Origin: JAFALK01 sp042701975
Lineage (GTDB): Bacteria; Pseudomonadota; Gammaproteobacteria; Burkholderiales; Burkholderiaceae_C
DNA: 64,000 nucleotides
Assembly: GCA_042701975.1 (NCBI GenBank)
Contig: CP170561.1
Coordinates: 310,001 to 374,000, forward strand
Reading direction: 5' to 3'
Below are positions 60,971 through 64,000 of the stretch, one piece after another (position 1 is the stretch's first letter; every line of letters starts with the position of its first letter). The position numbers were made by a program, and so were the translations under genes. Under the pieces are notes generated by a model. It had not been told where the DNA came from, made no database searches, and saw only the letters and a list, made by a program, of their open reading frames with translations.

Positions 60971-61714
60971 TCAGGGTTTCTGGAAGCCGTATTTGGCCAG
61001 CACCGACTGGCCGGCCGGCGAGAGCAGGTAGTCGACGAACTTGCGTGCAGCTTCGGCGTTAGGTCCGCCACTGACGACGGCCACGGGATAGCTGATCGGC
61101 GTTTCGGTCGGTACGGTCAGGGCCACCTTGATCTTGTCCTTCTGCACGGCGGCATCGGTGGCGTAGACGAAGCCGGCCTCGACCTCGCCGCGCGCCACGT
61201 AGTCGAGCGCTTGGCGGACGTTGGTGGCGTAGACGGCCTTGGGCTCGACGGCCGGCCAGAGCTTGGCGGCTTCGAGTGCGCCCTTGGCGTAGCGGCCGGC
61301 CGGCACGCCTTCGGGCTTGCCCAGTGCGATGCGCTTGACCTCGGGCTTCTGCAAATCCGCCAGCGATGCGGGATGGGCAGTGCCATCCACAGGCGTGATC
61401 AGCACCAACGCGTTGTTGACGAAGTTGCGGCGGCTGCCGGCCACGAGCACGTTCTGCGCCTGTGCCTTGTCCATGGTCTCCTGGTCGGCCGAGGCGAACA
61501 CATCGACGGGCGCGCCCTTGGCGATCTGCGCCAGCAGCGCGTCCGAGGCGGCGAAGTTCAGCAGCACCTTGGTACCGGGGTTCTGCGCCTCGAAGGCCGG
61601 GGCGATCTCCTTGAAGGCGTTGGTCAGGCTGGCCGCGGCCGAGATGGTGACGTCGGCGGCGTGGGCGGCCAGGCCGGCAGCGGCCAGGACCGCGGCAAGG
61701 ACGATCTTCTTCAT
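60971..61714 (-). CDS. modA: Molybdate ABC transporter substrate-binding protein ModA
   Basis: 247 residues with signal peptide KKIVLAAVLAAAGLAAHAA. Oxyanion-binding features: ISAAASLTNAFKEIAPAFEAQNPGTKVLLNFAASDALLAQIAKGAPVDVFASADQETMDKA and the late ATDAAVQKDKIKVALTVP. Ser residues in AASLTNA and NFAASDALL should bind molybdate/tungstate. First gene of the mod unit with a ModE-like dyad upstream. Confidence 0.94.
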   Translation of the reverse strand: MKKIVLAAVLAAAGLAAHAADVTISAAASLTNAFKEIAPAFEAQNPGTKVLLNFAASDALLAQIAKGAPVDVFASADQETMDKAQAQNVLVAGSRRNFVNNALVLITPVDGTAHPASLADLQKPEVKRIALGKPEGVPAGRYAKGALEAAKLWPAVEPKAVYATNVRQALDYVARGEVEAGFVYATDAAVQKDKIKVALTVPTETPISYPVAVVSGGPNAEAARKFVDYLLSPAGQSVLAKYGFQKP

Positions 61715-61738
61715 GCGCTTCTCCTCATCTTGGATGAG

Positions 61739-61762
61739 CGCAATATACCGTTGAACATAACG
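61739..61762 (-). promoter_or_regulatory. Possible ModE operator upstream of modA
   Basis: On the minus strand CGTTATGT-N8-ATATTGCG lies 25 nt before the modA ATG. It resembles the E. coli ModE site pattern CGTTATAT-spacer-ATATAACG but with several mismatches in each arm. No modE gene is in the window. Confidence 0.4.
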
Positions 61763-61774
61763 AAGTGTCGTGCG

Positions 61775-62485
61775 TCAGACCTTCAAGCGGAACGGATTGA
61801 AGTTGGTGTCGCGGTCGTAGTAGTCCACGCCTTCGGCCTTCTTGAGGAAGGCACAGACCTTGTAGGTCACCGGCGTCATCAGCGCTTCCCAGCCCGTCTT
61901 GAACAGGTACTGGGTGATGGTCACGGCGATCAGCTGGTCATGCGGCCAGATGCCCCAGAAGGCAATCAGGAAGAACAGGCTGGTGTCCACGAACTGACCC
62001 ACGACGGTGGAGCCGATGAAGCGCACCCACAGGTGGCGGCCTTCCATGTAGACCTTGAGCTTGGCCATCACGAAGCTGTTGGCGAAGCTGCCGCAGCAGA
62101 AGGCGATCATCGAGCCGGCCACGATGCGCCAGGTGTTGCCGAACACCGCCTCGATGTGGCCTTGGTAGGCATCCATGAACTCGTTCCTGGCCGGCGGCAG
62201 GTGCACGACCACGAAGGCCATGAACGCCGCAAATGCCAGCGCGCCGAAGCCCGCCCACACGACACGGCGGTCGCGGCCGTAGCCGTAGACCTCGGTCAGG
62301 ATGTCTCCGAAAATGTAGGAAAGCGGAAAGAACAGCAGGTCCGCACCGAAGGTGACCTGGCCCAACACCGGCAGCGTGACCTGGGCTGCCTTGGCCGCGC
62401 CGATCAGGTTGGAGCACAGCAGCACGCACACGAAGGCGGCCATGATGAGGTCGTAGTAGCGGTAGCTGCGTGGGGCTTGGCTCAT
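61775..62485 (-). CDS. Queuosine precursor transporter family protein (YhhQ/VUT)
   Basis: 236 residues, six membrane helices. YRYYDLIMAAFVCVLLCSNLIGAAK at the start, FPLSYIFGDILTEVYGYGRDRRVVWAGF, and FANSFVMAKLKVYMEGRHLWVRFIGSTVVGQFVDTSLFFLIAF are conserved YhhQ blocks. The family imports preQ0/preQ1. Start is the ATG of MSQAPRSYRYYD; the longer frame upstream overlaps gspB. No preQ1 riboswitch was recognised. Confidence 0.9.
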   Translation of the reverse strand: MSQAPRSYRYYDLIMAAFVCVLLCSNLIGAAKAAQVTLPVLGQVTFGADLLFFPLSYIFGDILTEVYGYGRDRRVVWAGFGALAFAAFMAFVVVHLPPARNEFMDAYQGHIEAVFGNTWRIVAGSMIAFCCGSFANSFVMAKLKVYMEGRHLWVRFIGSTVVGQFVDTSLFFLIAFWGIWPHDQLIAVTITQYLFKTGWEALMTPVTYKVCAFLKKAEGVDYYDRDTNFNPFRLKV

Positions 62486-62502
62486 GGCGAACTCTGTTCT
62501 TT

Positions 62503-63180
62503 TCAGTAGTCGAGGGAGAAGCGCTGGCCTTTGTACGACAGGGTGGCGCGGCGGGTGCCGATGGATTCGAGCTGCAGCCCCGGCGAGAGCACATCGCCCT
62601 CGTGATAGACGATGCCGTTGAGGATCAGCATGCGGGCCGAGGCGGTGTCGGAATACATGGAGCCGCCGATCTTCAGCGGCGGCAGCTCGCGGCGGAAGGA
62701 GTCGGGGAGGTCGGCCAGTGCCGGCGCAGGCGTGGATGCTGCCGGAGCGGCTGCAGGCACGGGCGCCGGCTTGGGCGCGGCGACCACCGGTGCAGGCGCG
62801 GCGACAACGGGCGCGGGTGCAGCACGAGTTTCGATGCGCTGCGTGGTTTGCGGAGGAGGCGGCGGCGGCAGGAACTGCGACTCGACTGGCTTCACTTGCG
62901 CGGGCTGCATCGGCGCAGGCGCAGGCACAGGTGCCGGCGCGGGCGCAGGAGCTGGAGTCGCCGCAGACACCGGAGCCGCCGGCTGCAACCACCAGCGCGC
63001 CGCCAGCGCACCCAGCACCAGCAGGACCAGCCCTGCCGCGGCCACCAGCACATAGCGCGTGGCCGGACGCTTCTGCGCCGCTTCGGCAGGCGCCGCTGCC
63101 GACTGGCTCTGCAGCGTCGGCACGGCGCCGCGTCCGCGTTCGGCTTCCGCGCGCTTGAGGGCTTCGAGGATGTAAGACAT
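62503..63180 (-). CDS. gspB: Type II secretion accessory protein GspB
   Basis: 225 residues. MSYILEALKRAEAERGRG is the classical start of GspB/ExeB, followed by one membrane helix (YVLVAAAGLVLLVLGALAARWW), a long Pro/Ala-rich periplasmic linker with repeated PAPAPAP units (about 73-160), and the C-terminal PilP/HR-like domain (SFRRELPPLKIGGSMYSDTASARMLILNGIVYHEGD). With GspA it helps place the secretin through peptidoglycan. 8 nt after gspA. Confidence 0.9.
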   Translation of the reverse strand: MSYILEALKRAEAERGRGAVPTLQSQSAAAPAEAAQKRPATRYVLVAAAGLVLLVLGALAARWWLQPAAPVSAATPAPAPAPAPVPAPAPMQPAQVKPVESQFLPPPPPPQTTQRIETRAAPAPVVAAPAPVVAAPKPAPVPAAAPAASTPAPALADLPDSFRRELPPLKIGGSMYSDTASARMLILNGIVYHEGDVLSPGLQLESIGTRRATLSYKGQRFSLDY

Positions 63181-63188
63181 GGCGAGGA

Positions 63189-64000
63189 CTACTTCAGGAG
63201 ACGCGGCTCGTCCGCAGCGCCGGTGGCGCGCGCGAGCTGCATCAGGGTGACGGGGCCGGCGATGCCATCGGCCGGCAGGCCTTGGCCGCGCTGGAAGGCG
63301 GCGACGCGGGCCTTGAAATCATTGGCACTGGTCGGCGCGCTGGCGGGGGCAGGCACGCCGTCGATCTTGGCCAGCCGCTCAGCCAGCCAATCGAGAGACG
63401 GACCGGCCTGCAACTTGCCCTGATATTCCGGCGGCGCGCGCCACAGCGTGACGAACTCGCCCTGCCAGCCCTGCGCCAGCTGCGTGAGGCTGACGCTGCG
63501 CTTGTGGGCGCCGGCGCGCAGCTGTGCGGTCTGGCCCGAGATGCCTTCGAGCAGCACCCAGCCCTGGCCCAGCTTGAGCGCAGCCGGTCGGTCGAGGTAG
63601 CGCAGGCTGGCGAGACCCGCCTCGCTGCGCAGGCATTGCAGGCCGGCGGCGGCCAGCGCATTGCAGTCCTGGCCCTGAACCTTCCACAGCGCGGCCAGCT
63701 CGGACAGGGCCTGCGGTTCGTCGATCAGGCGCGCCTTGCCGTCGTCTTCGGGCGCGGCCTGCGCAACGGCTGACGCAGCACCTGAAGCCGGAGCTGACGC
63801 CGCTGTCGCCGCGGCCACCGCAGCCGCCTTGGGCTTCACGCCCATCGCACCGACCATCAAGGCACCCGCCACGGCCAGCACCACGGCCGCCATGCCGGCC
63901 AGCAGGACGCGACGCTGCGTCTTGCTGCCGCCACCGCCGAAGACTTCGTCCGCCGCCTTGGCCACCGTGGACAGTGCCACTTCCTTGCGGCCTTCGGCAT
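63189..64000 (-). CDS. gspA: Type II secretion ATPase GspA/ExeA, C-terminal part (5' end outside window)
   Basis: The frame runs off the right edge. Visible: end of the AAA ATPase domain (AEGRKEVALSTVAKAADEVFGG), a membrane helix (RVLLAGMAAVVLAVAGALMVGAMG), an Ala-rich linker, and a periplasmic part ending in a peptidoglycan-binding domain (DFKARVAAFQRGQGLPADGIAGPVTLMQLARATG). This architecture and the adjacent gspB identify it as GspA, which binds peptidoglycan for secretin assembly. Confidence 0.88.
   Translation of the reverse strand, partial: AEGRKEVALSTVAKAADEVFGGGGSKTQRRVLLAGMAAVVLAVAGALMVGAMGVKPKAAAVAAATAASAPASGAASAVAQAAPEDDGKARLIDEPQALSELAALWKVQGQDCNALAAAGLQCLRSEAGLASLRYLDRPAALKLGQGWVLLEGISGQTAQLRAGAHKRSVSLTQLAQGWQGEFVTLWRAPPEYQGKLQAGPSLDWLAERLAKIDGVPAPASAPTSANDFKARVAAFQRGQGLPADGIAGPVTLMQLARATGAADEPRLLK

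Noticed and set aside
62486..62502. preQ1 riboswitch upstream of the YhhQ-type gene
   Set aside because: Only 17 nt separate it from gspB, too short for an aptamer, and no preQ1 pseudoknot pattern was seen.

Overview
The window is G+C-rich DNA (about two thirds G+C by eye) from a betaproteobacterium, most likely a Burkholderiales member of the Rubrivivax/Roseateles/Mitsuaria type. This placement is inferred from conserved gene neighbourhoods: hrcA-nadK-recN, rapZ-mutY-mutM, lolB-ispE-tRNA(Gln)-prs-rplY-pth, and an ABC exporter-ibaG-hisG-hisD block. No sequence search was run. The genes at both ends are cut by the window edge.

Region 1 (1-24.5 kb) is a large locus for L-arabinose-containing plant polysaccharides. 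It has three transcription units. The plus-strand unit (1-9.3 kb) carries GH51, a Tat-lipoprotein GH43, GH127 (beta-L-arabinofuranosidase) and a YtfQRT-YjfF-type furanose ABC importer. The minus-strand unit (21.5-9.3 kb) is eleven tightly packed genes, most overlapping by 1-4 nt: a DapA-family L-2-keto-3-deoxyarabonate dehydratase candidate, secreted GH43 arabinanase, MalK/F/G/E-type oligosaccharide importer, cytoplasmic GH51 and GH43, GH97, a GntR/FadR regulator and a LysR regulator. The divergent plus unit (21.7-24.5 kb) encodes an SDR sugar dehydrogenase, an aldose 1-epimerase and an SMP-30 lactonase. Together they suggest extracellular arabinan cleavage, two import routes (oligomer and furanose monomer), and oxidation of L-arabinose by the non-phosphorylative pathway. 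L-arabonate dehydratase and alpha-ketoglutaric semialdehyde dehydrogenase are not in the window. The divergent intergenic region has an AT-rich core with a repeated 12-mer that looks like an operator.

Region 2 (24.5-38.4 kb) is housekeeping: tRNA(CAU), hrcA, nadK, recN, rapZ, mutY, mutM, a TPR protein, lolB, ispE, tRNA-Gln, prs, rplY, pth, a decayed small gene and a BtuF-like binding protein. The 3' part of ispE is markedly lower in G+C than its surroundings.

Region 3 (38.5-52.1 kb) has an HD-GYP response regulator with a soluble histidine kinase, then ferredoxin, coaD, rsmD and the histidine genes. The his cluster is split: hisG-hisD lie apart from hisC-hisB-x-hisH-hisA-hisF, separated by a GNAT gene on the opposite strand and a PIN-type toxin-antitoxin pair. 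The toxin gene overlaps the start of hisC, and the toxin-antitoxin promoter is covered by three evenly spaced CACGA-N3-TCGTG palindromes. The second half of histidine biosynthesis may therefore be transcribed from a toxin-antitoxin promoter.

Region 4 (52.2-64 kb) holds an acyl-CoA-binding protein, a zinc aminopeptidase-like lipoprotein, a molybdopterin oxidoreductase, an amino-acid-type binding protein, an M20 amidohydrolase, a DUF1415 gene, a 65-residue membrane protein behind a near-consensus LexA box, a modABC molybdate importer with a small molybdopterin-fold protein, a YhhQ-type transporter, and type II secretion accessory genes gspB and gspA (partial).
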